From positions 1-38,879 of the forward strand of contig JAQBRQ010000039.1 of the NCBI GenBank assembly GCA_028286385.1: 38,879 nucleotides of DNA, given 5' to 3'. The position numbers and the translations under genes are program-made. The notes below the pieces were generated by a model. The model was not told the origin of the DNA, did not search any database, and saw only the letters and a program-made list of their open reading frames with translations. Below are positions 9,259-17,867 of the stretch, piece by piece. This DNA is from Candidatus Saccharimonadota bacterium (GTDB lineage: Bacteria > Patescibacteriota > Saccharimonadia > Saccharimonadales > UBA4665). Each line of letters starts with the position of its first letter. Position 1 is the first letter of the stretch.

Positions 9259-10041
9259 ATGTTTGGAAGACGCAAAGTAGCTACCCTAGTGGCTGAATTT
9301 CTAGGTACCGGTGTACTGACACTTCTCGTGCTCAGTGTGCAACGTTCAACAATTGGTGTGCCATTTTTCGTGGCATTGGCCGCAGGTCTAACCATTGCTC
9401 TTATGAGCTTTGCGTTGGCTCGCACTTCTGGCGGTTATTTTAACCCCGCCCTAACCATCGCTATGTGGACTGCTCGCAAGCTACCAACCGTAAACACTAT
9501 TCTTTTCGTTGGTGTTCAATTGCTTGGTGGTTGGGCTGCGTATGGTCTGTACACATACTTCGTTAACCAGTCATTGCAACCAGTCGGTGGTGATTTCACT
9601 GGCCGCATCCTCGTTGCTGAGGCTGTTGGTGCTGGTATCTTTGCCTTTGGTTGGTCAGCTGCTGTTTACCAGCGTCTGAGCCCAGCTGTATCGTCTTCTA
9701 TTGCCGGCCTGGCATTAATCGTCGGTATCATAGCTGCATCATCGGCTTCAATCGGCCTGCTTAACCCAGCTGTCGCCCTCGGTGCTCGTGCTTGGGTCTG
9801 GGGCACGTACGTACTCGGTCCAGTACTTGGTGCTGTTATCGGCGTAAACCTTTACGGGCTGCTCTTCGCAGATGTCGAAGCGGCTGTAGCCAAGCCGGTT
9901 CAACCGTTTGCTCCTGAGCCTGTTGTAGTTCCGGCTAAGTCTCGCGCTAAAGCAACAACTGCCAAGCGTGGCAAGACAACTGCTAAACCAGCTTCTAAGA
10001 AGCCTGCAGCTAAGCGCAAAACAACCGCTAAAAAGAGATAA
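9259..10041 (+). CDS. Aquaporin/MIP-family channel with basic C-terminal tail
   Basis: 260 residues with six hydrophobic segments and both NPA boxes: SGGYFNPALTIA (NPA 62-64) and SIGLLNPAVALG (NPA 169-171). The arginine that normally follows the second NPA and lines the selectivity filter is replaced by Val172, so solute selectivity may differ from that of water channels. After the last helix (about 205) comes a tail of about 40 residues made mostly of Lys, Ala, Thr, Pro and Arg, resembling histone-H1-like tails; a membrane channel does not need it. ATG 9259 was chosen over an in-frame GTG at 9244 because that GTG lies within the GTGGAGG Shine-Dalgarno. A strong terminator follows. Confidence 0.9.
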   Translation: MFGRRKVATLVAEFLGTGVLTLLVLSVQRSTIGVPFFVALAAGLTIALMSFALARTSGGYFNPALTIAMWTARKLPTVNTILFVGVQLLGGWAAYGLYTYFVNQSLQPVGGDFTGRILVAEAVGAGIFAFGWSAAVYQRLSPAVSSSIAGLALIVGIIAASSASIGLLNPAVALGARAWVWGTYVLGPVLGAVIGVNLYGLLFADVEAAVAKPVQPFAPEPVVVPAKSRAKATTAKRGKTTAKPASKKPAAKRKTTAKKR

Positions 10042-10056
10042 GTAGTTTTATGTATC

Positions 10057-10086
10057 AAAGAGGCCTCATCGCGAGGCCTCTTTTTT
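10057..10086 (+). terminator. Rho-independent terminator after the aquaporin gene
   Basis: An 11-bp stem AAAGAGGCCTC/GAGGCCTCTTT with the loop ATCGC, followed by a T run (10081-10086). It is symmetric enough (A run before, T run after) to also stop minus-strand transcription from the helicase gene that ends at 10100. Confidence 0.9.
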
Positions 10087-10099
10087 ATTGCCTTGGAAT

Positions 10100-13000
10100 T
10101 TATTCGCCGAGTAAGTCAGCTTCAAAAGCCAGGATGCCTTTGAGGTCCTGACTGTAGCCGCTTATGTCGGGTAGCTGAGCGGTAATGATACAGTTGTAAA
10201 CCGCCTTTATCAGGCGCTCAGTGCGATCCAGCTCGGCCTTATCAAAGTCATCAATGCGTAGCCGTATGAATTGGTTGTCGCCATCTTCGGAAGGTTCTAC
10301 GAACACCAATTCGCCGGCGGTAACGTGCTGCTTAAACGCAGTGCTGTTATCTATCAAGAGTTTGTAGAACAGTAGCTGCTGCCGGTAAAAATGTTGACTG
10401 GTCTTCTTGCTGTCGCTGAGGCCAGTTGTTTTCCAGTCGGGCAATGGCGGCTTACCGGTCTTATAATCAATCACCTCTATGCCTTGCTTGGTTTCGGCGA
10501 GTGCGTCAACAGCGCCGCTGAGCGGTATGGAACTATTTGGCAGTTCGGCGGTCACGTATTGTTCGGAAGACGTAATACGATCAAAATCGCTGACGGCAAA
10601 CTTGTCCACGAACATCGGCAAAAATTGGTGGCCATGCTCGCGGACGGCTCGCAGCTCAATGTCGGTTAAGCCTGAGGCGTCTAGCTCTCTATCGAAGTCT
10701 TTGAGTAGTTGGGCGTTAGAAAGCGGTGCGCCGGCCTTGTGGGCCGCGCACGCAGCTTCTAGGGCACGGTGAGCGGCTGATCCGAGTGCGCTCCGAGCAT
10801 TGTAGGGCGACGGGAACTTTAGAACAGACTGTTCGATGCTCGCCCGCGGACCGCCGTAGCGGATATCGATGAACGTCCGGAGCGCGCTGGCGCTGAGGCG
10901 GTATTTGCCAAGTAACGGCTGTAACACTTGCTGCAATGATCGGTCTATTGTTGTTGGTGCTGGTCGCCAGGCAGTTTCCAGCGTGGCTTTTACGCTGTCC
11001 TCAGCCACGTCTTGCGGGGTGCCCTGCCACCAGGCATCTGCCTGTTCACCGAGTTGCAGATAGCTGAGTGCTGAGGCTTTTTTGCCGCCATCAGTATTAT
11101 CGTAACTGGTGATTAATAGATGGGATTTGGCACGGGTCATGGCTACGTAGAGTAGGCGTAAGCGGTCGCTATCGGCATCGCCGGCTGGGTAGAGCGGTAA
11201 ATTTTCTGGTAAACGAACGCGCTGTGTTTGGCCGCGGGCGCGTGATCCCCAGATGGTATCGATGGCCGACAGAATAATTACATGCTCAAATTCGCGGCCT
11301 TTAGAGCCGTGGGCGCTCATTACTTGTACGCCTTCAGTGTCACCGCGCAGCACCGGATTTGTATCAATCAAGCGAAGGCCACTTTGCCGATATTCTGTTG
11401 CTACGTCGATCAAATCTTGGACCCCGCTGGCCGTCGGCCGAGCAGTTAGCACGGCGCTCCGTAGGCAAATCAAATGAGACAGCAGCGTAATGTAGCTTTG
11501 GGCTGGCTCGTGCTCTAAATACACGGCGAATGGTGACCTGCCGAGCTCAGTACCGGCGAGTGGTTCGCGGCCGATTAATACGTCGAGCAGCTGAGTGAAA
11601 TTATGAGTGTGTGTGATGTTTGCTGCGGCTATGAGCCACTCGGCGATTGCTTGCCAACGCTCATCGCTGCTGGCCAGCATGGTGTCGAGCCACGATGCCT
11701 TATTCTGACGGGCATTTGCGGCAAGTTCGTACGTTGCCGTGGCGGATAATTGCCAATAATCACCGGCTAAGACGCTGGGCAAAAGCAGTTCCGCTTGCTT
11801 AGATTCTTGACCCAACGCACCAATGTAGGCTGCCAGCTGCAGCAACTGGGCGATGTGCGGGTGATCCAACACGTTTTCGCGATAATCGTAGTCACAGCTA
11901 ATGCCGCGGGCTGTTAAAAACGGCACGAACTCGGCCAGTTCAGCGTGCTTACGACCAATGATGGCGATCTCGGCGGGCTCCACGCCCTGCTTAATAAGTT
12001 CTTGAACATGCTCGGCGACCGACGCGTACTCCGCGCTCGGGCTGGCATAGATTCGGTGCTCAAGGCTAGACTTGGGTCTATCTGCCTGAGCCGTCAATTG
12101 CTTGGTAAAACCTTGCTCTGGCAAAGCAGCTTCCAGCCGCTCTTCGGTTTGCGTCATGATTTGCCGTGAAGCATCAAGAATCGGCTGACTTGAGCGGTAG
12201 TTATCTTTAAGTACAATGATTCGCGGTTCATATTTGGCTACGAACGCTAACATGCCAGACAGCTCGGCCCCTTGAAAACGCATGACTGCTTGATCGTCGT
12301 CACCGACTACCATAACGTTCGGACTGTTGAGCGGGTTGGCTTGCAAAATAGCGTCGAGCAGGCGGTTCTGGGCGCCGTTGGTATCCTGGTATTCATCGAC
12401 CATAATGTATTGGAAACGCTCGGCGATATCGAGTCGAAGATCATCTTTTTGCTCGAGGGCGTCAACGGCCCACAGCACCATATCTTCATAATCGAAGCGA
12501 CCTTCTACTTGCAGACATTCTTGGTAGGCTTCGTAGAGTTTAATAACGTCACTCAGTAGCGCGGCCTGAGCATTACTCTTGAGCACACGCTGCTTATTTT
12601 TGAATGTCGTGTGGCTATCACGCCATTTGCCAAGCGGCGTGGTCCTGCCGAGTTCCTGTGATTGTGCTACGGCGGTTGCCAGGCTGTGCAGTAAAATAGT
12701 TGCTAAGCTCCCGGCATCGGCTTTCTCTGCAGCGTCTTGCACGAGCTTTGCAATGTCACCCAGTCGCTTGGCGCTGAGCGTGGTGCCAAATATCTCGTCG
12801 AGCAGTGGCTGAATAGTCACAAAACTGGCCATATTATCTTTGACGACAGCCCGTAGTTGATCCGGAGATAGGCCGCCTTGTTTGAAGGCCCGGATGGCTT
12901 CTTCGACAGCGTGCCGACGAATAAATTGTTCGTCATCACCGCGGACTGCCAGCTGGTGGCGTAGCGGCAATTTGGAGAGTAACGATTCAAAGATACGGTA

Positions 13001-13333
13001 ACGCCCCAAATCATCGAGTGGTTGCAGCGCACGCAGCGAACTAAAATATTCCGGGTACTGCCCAATCAGCCAGGTGCCAAAACTATGGAAAGTATGCACG
13101 AAGACTTCACCGCCAGCTGGCCCCATGACGCGCCCTAGTCGAGCACGCATTTCGGCGGCTCCGGTTTCTGTAAATGTCAGACATAAAATGTTACTGGCCG
13201 ACACGTTGCCGCTGGCCACGATCTTGGCGGCCCTGGTACTCAGCAGCTGCGTTTTGCCGGTTCCCGGACCGGCCACGACCAGTAGCGGACCATCAATTGT
13301 ATCGACGGCCTGTTTTTGAGCGCTATTTAACAT
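10100..13333 (-). CDS. UvrD/PcrA-type helicase fused to a PD-(D/E)XK nuclease
   Basis: 1077 residues. The SF1 helicase motifs are complete: Walker A AGPGTGKT (21-28), a Q-motif SAQKQAV at residues 4-10, YIMVDEYQDT, VVGDDDQAVMRFQGA, and RLLYVAMTRAK. After about residue 780 comes a RecB-like nuclease domain with VDALAETKQGIEVIDYKTGK (956-961 DYKTGK), the active-site Asp and Lys, and a following Gln helix (QQLLFYK). This is the AddA/RecB-like or UvrD-nuclease layout. No AddB partner is seen, so it may act alone in repair or DNA degradation after uptake. TACAAT sits six bases before the ATG. It follows NDH-2 by 19 bases, so read-through is also possible. Confidence 0.93.
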   Translation of the reverse strand: MLNSAQKQAVDTIDGPLLVVAGPGTGKTQLLSTRAAKIVASGNVSASNILCLTFTETGAAEMRARLGRVMGPAGGEVFVHTFHSFGTWLIGQYPEYFSSLRALQPLDDLGRYRIFESLLSKLPLRHQLAVRGDDEQFIRRHAVEEAIRAFKQGGLSPDQLRAVVKDNMASFVTIQPLLDEIFGTTLSAKRLGDIAKLVQDAAEKADAGSLATILLHSLATAVAQSQELGRTTPLGKWRDSHTTFKNKQRVLKSNAQAALLSDVIKLYEAYQECLQVEGRFDYEDMVLWAVDALEQKDDLRLDIAERFQYIMVDEYQDTNGAQNRLLDAILQANPLNSPNVMVVGDDDQAVMRFQGAELSGMLAFVAKYEPRIIVLKDNYRSSQPILDASRQIMTQTEERLEAALPEQGFTKQLTAQADRPKSSLEHRIYASPSAEYASVAEHVQELIKQGVEPAEIAIIGRKHAELAEFVPFLTARGISCDYDYRENVLDHPHIAQLLQLAAYIGALGQESKQAELLLPSVLAGDYWQLSATATYELAANARQNKASWLDTMLASSDERWQAIAEWLIAAANITHTHNFTQLLDVLIGREPLAGTELGRSPFAVYLEHEPAQSYITLLSHLICLRSAVLTARPTASGVQDLIDVATEYRQSGLRLIDTNPVLRGDTEGVQVMSAHGSKGREFEHVIILSAIDTIWGSRARGQTQRVRLPENLPLYPAGDADSDRLRLLYVAMTRAKSHLLITSYDNTDGGKKASALSYLQLGEQADAWWQGTPQDVAEDSVKATLETAWRPAPTTIDRSLQQVLQPLLGKYRLSASALRTFIDIRYGGPRASIEQSVLKFPSPYNARSALGSAAHRALEAACAAHKAGAPLSNAQLLKDFDRELDASGLTDIELRAVREHGHQFLPMFVDKFAVSDFDRITSSEQYVTAELPNSSIPLSGAVDALAETKQGIEVIDYKTGKPPLPDWKTTGLSDSKKTSQHFYRQQLLFYKLLIDNSTAFKQHVTAGELVFVEPSEDGDNQFIRLRIDDFDKAELDRTERLIKAVYNCIITAQLPDISGYSQDLKGILAFEADLLGE

Positions 13334-13339
13334 AGCTCT

Positions 13340-13345
13340 ATTGTA
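13340..13345 (-). promoter_or_regulatory. -10 element of the helicase-nuclease gene
   Basis: TACAAT on the minus strand, six bases before the ATG at 13333, within the 19-base gap after NDH-2. This suggests a separate leaderless transcript. No convincing -35. Confidence 0.35.
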
Positions 13346-13352
13346 CAGTGGT

Positions 13353-14546
13353 TTACTGTGCTAGCGCGATGGCACAGGTTTGGCAGTCATCTTCGACTTC
13401 GAATTCGGTCATAAATTGCTTGCTGGCTCGGACCCACGGTTCGAGGTCACGGAAGCCGATAAAATCCGCAGCTTCGCGAATAGCCCAGCCCGCCCAACCC
13501 TGGATGCGAACGCCACCCCAGATAACTGCTGCCCAGTAAGGCCCAGCTGGAATAACCGTGATTGGCGCAACGGCATCATAACTCTTCAAGCGCTTGCCCG
13601 ATGCTTTACGACGCAAATTATTGGCAACAAAGGCGCCATCGCGCAGCGCGGTTTGCGCGAGACCGCTGAACGGTGTATTGGCATTGTCACCGATTACGTA
13701 AATATTTTCTTCGGATTGCAGGTAGACATCGACGGCAACTTTGCCGCGGCCCATAATCACAAAACGGTTTTCGGTAAAAAATGGATGATTGGTAACGCCG
13801 GCTGTCCAGATGACGGTGTGGCTGCGGATCGGTTTGCCGCTAACCATTAGCTGGTCAGCGCTAGCGGCTTGAACCGTTTTGCCGATGTACAATTTGACGC
13901 CGAGTTTTTTGAGTCGGCGGCGAACAATCCTCGACGTTGCTTTTGGCAAACGCGGTAGTAATCGGGGAGCTGCTTCGATCAAATCAACGTGTACGTTGCG
14001 CTCCGGCAAGCCGTGATTTTTCATAATATGCTTTAGATAACCAGGGAGCGAACCGGCTAATTCGATGCCGGTTGGCCCGGCGCCAACGACGACGTAATGG
14101 TTATCCGGCCGGTGGTCATCGAGTAATTGTTTATGTAAATGAGCTTTAAACTTGGCAACCTCACTCTGTGATTTGATGCTATAAGAATATTCCTGCATGC
14201 CCTCGATGCCGAAATAATTAGTGACGACGCCCAATCCGATAATCAGCGTATCGTATTCGTATGACTGGCCGCCACTCGACGACACGGTTTTGGCTTTGCG
14301 GTCTAGTGTTGCAGCCGTATCCTGCACAATCGTGATGTCTTTGTCCATAAAAATTCTACTGAGCGGAATGCTAGAATTGGAACGACGTCCGCCTGTGGCT
14401 GTGTGATACAGCGTTGGGTAGTAGCGCAGATCGGTATCGTCGCTGAGCAGTGTTACATCAAAGCGCGGGTCATCTACCAGTTCCAGCGCGGCTTTGACAC
14501 CACCAAATCCACCACCGACGATCAGAACTCGTTGTTTGTTAGCCAT
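13353..14546 (-). CDS. Type II NADH dehydrogenase (NDH-2)
   Basis: About 397 residues. Two Rossmann folds are visible: the FAD-binding VLIVGGGFGGVKAA at the N-terminus (glycines 11-16) and the NADH-binding YVVVGAGPTGIELAG in the middle. The FAD-contacting ENIYVIGDNANTP and AQTALRDG segments follow, and the C-terminus has amphipathic, membrane-facing helices. The enzyme would oxidise NADH and reduce quinone without pumping protons, feeding the Cyo oxidase encoded in the same window. The start at 14546 (MANKQRV) was chosen over an in-frame upstream codon at 14615 because the FAD fold begins at once and TATAAT lies ten bases upstream. It is divergent from the FAD-linked dehydrogenase. Confidence 0.93.
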   Translation of the reverse strand: MANKQRVLIVGGGFGGVKAALELVDDPRFDVTLLSDDTDLRYYPTLYHTATGGRRSNSSIPLSRIFMDKDITIVQDTAATLDRKAKTVSSSGGQSYEYDTLIIGLGVVTNYFGIEGMQEYSYSIKSQSEVAKFKAHLHKQLLDDHRPDNHYVVVGAGPTGIELAGSLPGYLKHIMKNHGLPERNVHVDLIEAAPRLLPRLPKATSRIVRRRLKKLGVKLYIGKTVQAASADQLMVSGKPIRSHTVIWTAGVTNHPFFTENRFVIMGRGKVAVDVYLQSEENIYVIGDNANTPFSGLAQTALRDGAFVANNLRRKASGKRLKSYDAVAPITVIPAGPYWAAVIWGGVRIQGWAGWAIREAADFIGFRDLEPWVRASKQFMTEFEVEDDCQTCAIALAQ

Positions 14547-14556
14547 ATTGCTTATG

Positions 14557-14586
14557 ATTATACAATTAGTAAGCTGGTATCTCCAA
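14557..14586 (-). promoter_or_regulatory. Promoter of NDH-2
   Basis: TTGGAG (14581-14586), an 18-base spacer and a perfect TATAAT (14557-14562) on the minus strand. The ATG lies ten bases downstream, so the leader would be only two to four bases. Confidence 0.6.
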
Positions 14587-14629
14587 GAGCGCTTGCTTTT
14601 AGTGGGTAAAAACACTTAAGCTTATTACA

Positions 14630-16294
14630 ATGGGCAATATTATAAATGATCTTAAAAAAGCCGGCTTTAGCGGCGAAATACGCGATGATCCGACAACGCT
14701 CGATTTTTACAGTCACGATGCCTCTATGTTCGAGCTCCGCCCTACCCTAGTCGTAAGACCAAAAGATGGCAAAGACGTCGAGCGCCTCGTTCGACTAGCT
14801 GCTGATCAAAAAAAGACCAACCCTACTTTAAGCCTAACGGCACGCAGTGCCGGCACCGATATGTCCGGCGGCGCAATAAATGATTCGATCATTGTTGATT
14901 TTCTGAAACATTTCACCAAGATCGAAAAAGTAACCGCAACATCAGCGCAGGTCCAGCCCGGCGTGTTTTACCGTGATTTTGAACCGGAAACCCTCAAACA
15001 CAAAGCCCTAATGCCGACCTACCCTGCCTCTCGCGATTTAGCGTCGGTTGGTGGCATGGTCAACAACAATTCCGGCGGCGAAAAATCACTGCAGTATGGC
15101 AAAACCGAAGATTTTGTAACAGAGCTCAAATTTGTCTTTGCTGACGGCATTGAGCGCACTGTGAAGCCGCTCACCAAAGCCGAACTCGACAAAAAGATGG
15201 AGCAAAAAGACTTTGAGGGCGAAGTTTATCGCAAGCTCTTCATTCTGATTGATGGCAACTATGATCAGATTAAAGCCGCCAAGCCGCACGTCAGCAAAAA
15301 CTCCACCGGCTACAATTTATGGGATGTCTGGGATCGTAAAACTGGTATTTTTGACCTCACGAAATTAATTGTAGGTGCTCAAGGCACACTTGGCTTTACG
15401 ACCGATATCCACTTCCGACTAGTACCCGCCAGTCCGCACTCAGGTTTATTGGTGCTCTTCATGAAAGATATTGATGATCTCGGCGAAGTTATTCCAAAAG
15501 TTCTGGAGGCCAAGCCAGCAACCTTTGAATCGTTCGACGACGCCACCTTGTTTTTGGCAATTCGTTTTATGCCAAGCTTCCTAAAGCTGCTTGGCTGGAA
15601 GCGATTTATCCACTTGCTCATTACCTTAATACCCGACGGCCTGCAGCTCCTGCGCGGCATTCCTAAGCTGATCATGATGGTTGAATTTAACGGCGAAACC
15701 GAGGAAGAAGTCCGCGCCAAAATTAAGGCCCTGCACGCCGAGCTCAAAAAACACCGCGCCCGCTACGAAATCAATGGCTTCGAAGAAGACCCTACCGAGG
15801 GTAAATCAGAGAAGTTCTGGATTATGCGCCGTTACAGCTTCCAGCTCCTGCGCAGCAAGGTCAAAGACAAGCACACCGCACCATTTATTGATGACTTTGT
15901 GGTGCCGCCAGTTCACCTCTCAGAGTTTTTGCCGAAACTGCGCGCCATCATCAAAAAATACAAATTGCAGTCAACCATTGCCGGCCATATGGGCGATGGT
16001 AACTTCCACGTTATCCCGCTCATGAAACTAGAAGACGAGCTCGATCGCAAAAAGATTCTGCCCGCCATGAAGGCGGTTAACAAACTCGTGTTGCATTATG
16101 GCGGCTCGCTGTCCGGCGAGCACAACGATGGCCTGGTTCGTGGGCCGTGGCTCGAGCAGATGTACGGCAAAGAAGTGCTCGGTTTGTTTAAGCAAGCTAA
16201 GGCGATTATGGACCCCCAGGGTATCTTTAATCCACACAAAAAAACCACTGCCGACTGGGAATATTCATTCGGTCATATCCGCAATCATTTTTAA
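14630..16294 (+). CDS. FAD-linked D-lactate/glycolate-type dehydrogenase
   Basis: 554 residues of the GlcD/DLD flavoprotein family. The N-terminal FAD-binding domain (about 35-260) shows VVRPKDGKDVE, TARSAGTDMSGGA, the ASVGGMVNNNSGG turn and GAQGTLGF. The C-terminal cap domain has AGHMGDGNFHVIP and the SLSGEHNDGLVRGPW segment, ending with MDPQGIFNPHK. It lacks the cysteine-rich Fe-S domain of long fused forms. It probably oxidises D-lactate or a similar 2-hydroxyacid and passes electrons to quinone; the substrate cannot be told from sequence. It is divergent from NDH-2 across an 83-base gap, so the two quinone-reducing enzymes may be co-regulated. Confidence 0.87.
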   Translation: MGNIINDLKKAGFSGEIRDDPTTLDFYSHDASMFELRPTLVVRPKDGKDVERLVRLAADQKKTNPTLSLTARSAGTDMSGGAINDSIIVDFLKHFTKIEKVTATSAQVQPGVFYRDFEPETLKHKALMPTYPASRDLASVGGMVNNNSGGEKSLQYGKTEDFVTELKFVFADGIERTVKPLTKAELDKKMEQKDFEGEVYRKLFILIDGNYDQIKAAKPHVSKNSTGYNLWDVWDRKTGIFDLTKLIVGAQGTLGFTTDIHFRLVPASPHSGLLVLFMKDIDDLGEVIPKVLEAKPATFESFDDATLFLAIRFMPSFLKLLGWKRFIHLLITLIPDGLQLLRGIPKLIMMVEFNGETEEEVRAKIKALHAELKKHRARYEINGFEEDPTEGKSEKFWIMRRYSFQLLRSKVKDKHTAPFIDDFVVPPVHLSEFLPKLRAIIKKYKLQSTIAGHMGDGNFHVIPLMKLEDELDRKKILPAMKAVNKLVLHYGGSLSGEHNDGLVRGPWLEQMYGKEVLGLFKQAKAIMDPQGIFNPHKKTTADWEYSFGHIRNHF

Positions 16295-16423
16295 CATATT
16301 TGGTGTTGTAGCTTTTGTGTTTTAACGTCGTCTCAAGCACGCCCGGCATCTGTTACTTGTTGTAGAATCTTAAATTTATATTAAATCGACCGATTATGAT
16401 TAGTAATTCGATACGGCCGGATT

Positions 16424-16429
16424 TATACT
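16424..16429 (+). promoter_or_regulatory. -10 element of the coiled-coil gene
   Basis: TATACT ending nine bases before the ATG at 16439, predicting a leaderless or near-leaderless message. The preceding 129 bases after the dehydrogenase are A/T rich with no gene that I can support. Confidence 0.45.
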
Positions 16430-16438
16430 AGGTTCACT

Positions 16439-16957
16439 ATGGCAAATACCTACGTAACCTTGGACCATTTCAACTCCGCAATCGGTGAGCTCAAAGAGCT
16501 GGTTGTTGCTGGTTTTGAGACCATGAACGATCGCTTCGACCGCTTGGAGGCCCGTGTTGACCGGCTCGAAGTCCGCATGGACGCTCTCGAAGCTGCTCAA
16601 CAAGAAACCAATGATCGGTTAACCAAGCTCGAGTCGGGCCAACAAAGCCTAGAAGCAGGCTACCAGAGCCTAGAAGTAGGCTATCAGAGCCTCCATGCTG
16701 CACAGTTAGAGACTAATCAGCGATTAGGCCGTATTGAATCGGCGCAGATCGAAACCAATGTTCGGCTCGACCTTATAGAAGGAACGCAATTGGCACATTA
16801 CGCTGACATTAAAGAGCTGTATCGACTGCTTGCTGAAACAAAGCGGCGCTATAGCAAGCAGTTATCACTCAATGCAGATCTTAATAAGCGCGTGCTTCGA
16901 GTTGAACGGTTCGCCAACGAAGTAGCTGCTCGAACAGGCGTCCCATATAAGGCTTAA
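16439..16957 (+). CDS. Coiled-coil protein of unknown function
   Basis: 172 residues, nearly all heptad repeats: FDRLEARVDRLEVRMDALEAAQQETNDRL and so on through residue 130. It contains a perfect-looking seven-residue tandem block (QQSLEAG, YQSLEVG, YQSLHAA, about residues 68-88) encoded by three 21-bp units. There is no membrane segment or signal peptide. The C-terminal 45 residues are basic and helical. It probably forms a trimer or dimer rod. Its stop codon overlaps the stop of the convergent flippase-like gene. I cannot assign a function. Confidence 0.75.
   Translation: MANTYVTLDHFNSAIGELKELVVAGFETMNDRFDRLEARVDRLEVRMDALEAAQQETNDRLTKLESGQQSLEAGYQSLEVGYQSLHAAQLETNQRLGRIESAQIETNVRLDLIEGTQLAHYADIKELYRLLAETKRRYSKQLSLNADLNKRVLRVERFANEVAARTGVPYKA
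16640..16702 (+). repeat. Three 21-bp tandem repeats in the coiled-coil gene
   Basis: Three in-frame units at 16640, 16661 and 16682, each coding a heptad of the type (Q/Y)QSLxxG. Units one and two differ at few bases and unit three diverges at its end. Such repeats can change copy number by slippage and lengthen the rod by whole heptads. Confidence 0.7.
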
Positions 16958-17835
16958 GTCTCAGCGTCAGCCGTCGCAACGGCCAGCTTTTTCTGTGCGT
17001 GAGTGGCAAAGATAGCAACAGCCAAGAATAGCAGCAAGCTAATATACACGGCGCGGTCAATCGTATTAGCGACGACAATGGCGTTGTTGCTGACATGGTG
17101 CAATTTTTCGGAAAACACCAGGAATGATTCACGGAAGCCAATCGCTCCTGGCGTTAACGAAACAAACAGCGCAAAATTAGCGGCGCCGGTATAAATAATC
17201 ACCTGGGAAAAGTGAATACCCGGCATCACCGAGCGGAGTTCAACGTAGTAAATGATTGCCAGCAGGCTGACTTGCAAGAACGTAGCGGCCGCTAGGTAAT
17301 ACCAGCCCGATAGATCGAGCTTGCGCAGACGCTCGGCAAAAGCAAACGGGCTGCGGTACGTAAGCCAGAGTATAAGCAGACCGGCACCAGCCAGCGGGAT
17401 GAGCCACCAGCCGAGTAGTCCTGACACTAAAAATAATCCACTAAAAAAGGCGTAAAAGCCGTAGTACACCAATGTTGCCGTACCATAACTCTTAAGATTC
17501 GTACCATGCATTTTTTTAAGGTACAGCGCCCGGAATGCCGGACCGCTCTGCAGCGGACCAAAAAAATTAATCACCGATGAGTACATGGTAAGCAGGAGGC
17601 TTTCACGCCCTATGAGTCGCGTGCCGCACAGTCGCAAAGTCGCGCTGTTAATCAGCGCCAGGCTGCCAACGAATAGCACGTAAAGACCAAGCAAAGAAAG
17701 CAAGAGTATCGGGGATGTATCTCTTAACAGTTGACGAACCTGAGGGTGGCTAGCAAAATAATTAGCAAAGGCCGCGATCGTAATCAGCAAAATAAATACA
17801 GTGGCGATTGGTCGCCAGGTGGTGCGCATAACCAT
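16954..17835 (-). CDS. Flippase-like membrane protein (LPG synthase TM / UPF0104 family)
   Basis: About 293 residues with six to eight membrane helices. The family marks are visible: NFFGPLQSGPAFRALYLKK in the first third and SLTPGAIGFRESFLVF in the last third. Proteins of this fold are the membrane part of lysylphosphatidylglycerol synthases (without the catalytic soluble domain) and AglD-like proteins; they probably move or handle lipid-linked substrates. It lies head-to-head with a GT-C glycosyltransferase, fitting envelope glycan work. Three in-frame ATGs exist (17844, 17835, 17829); 17835 is favoured because TATAAT ends seven bases before it and overlaps the 17844 codon. Confidence 0.8.
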   Translation of the reverse strand: MVMRTTWRPIATVFILLITIAAFANYFASHPQVRQLLRDTSPILLLSLLGLYVLFVGSLALINSATLRLCGTRLIGRESLLLTMYSSVINFFGPLQSGPAFRALYLKKMHGTNLKSYGTATLVYYGFYAFFSGLFLVSGLLGWWLIPLAGAGLLILWLTYRSPFAFAERLRKLDLSGWYYLAAATFLQVSLLAIIYYVELRSVMPGIHFSQVIIYTGAANFALFVSLTPGAIGFRESFLVFSEKLHHVSNNAIVVANTIDRAVYISLLLFLAVAIFATHAQKKLAVATADAET

Positions 17836-17842
17836 GGTATCC

Positions 17843-17850
17843 ATTATACT
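17843..17850. promoter_or_regulatory. Overlapping divergent -10 elements
   Basis: The eight bases ATTATACT read as TATAAT on the minus strand (for the flippase-like gene, seven bases before its ATG) and as TATACT on the plus strand (for the GT-C gene, 17 bases before its ATG). Two polymerases could not occupy both at once. No good -35 is visible on either side. Confidence 0.35.
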
Positions 17851-17867
17851 GTTATGCAGCAACAATT

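Noticed and set aside
16954-17835. Full lysylphosphatidylglycerol synthase
   Set aside because: Only the membrane domain is present; the soluble aminoacyl-transfer domain is absent, so the flippase-like call is safer.
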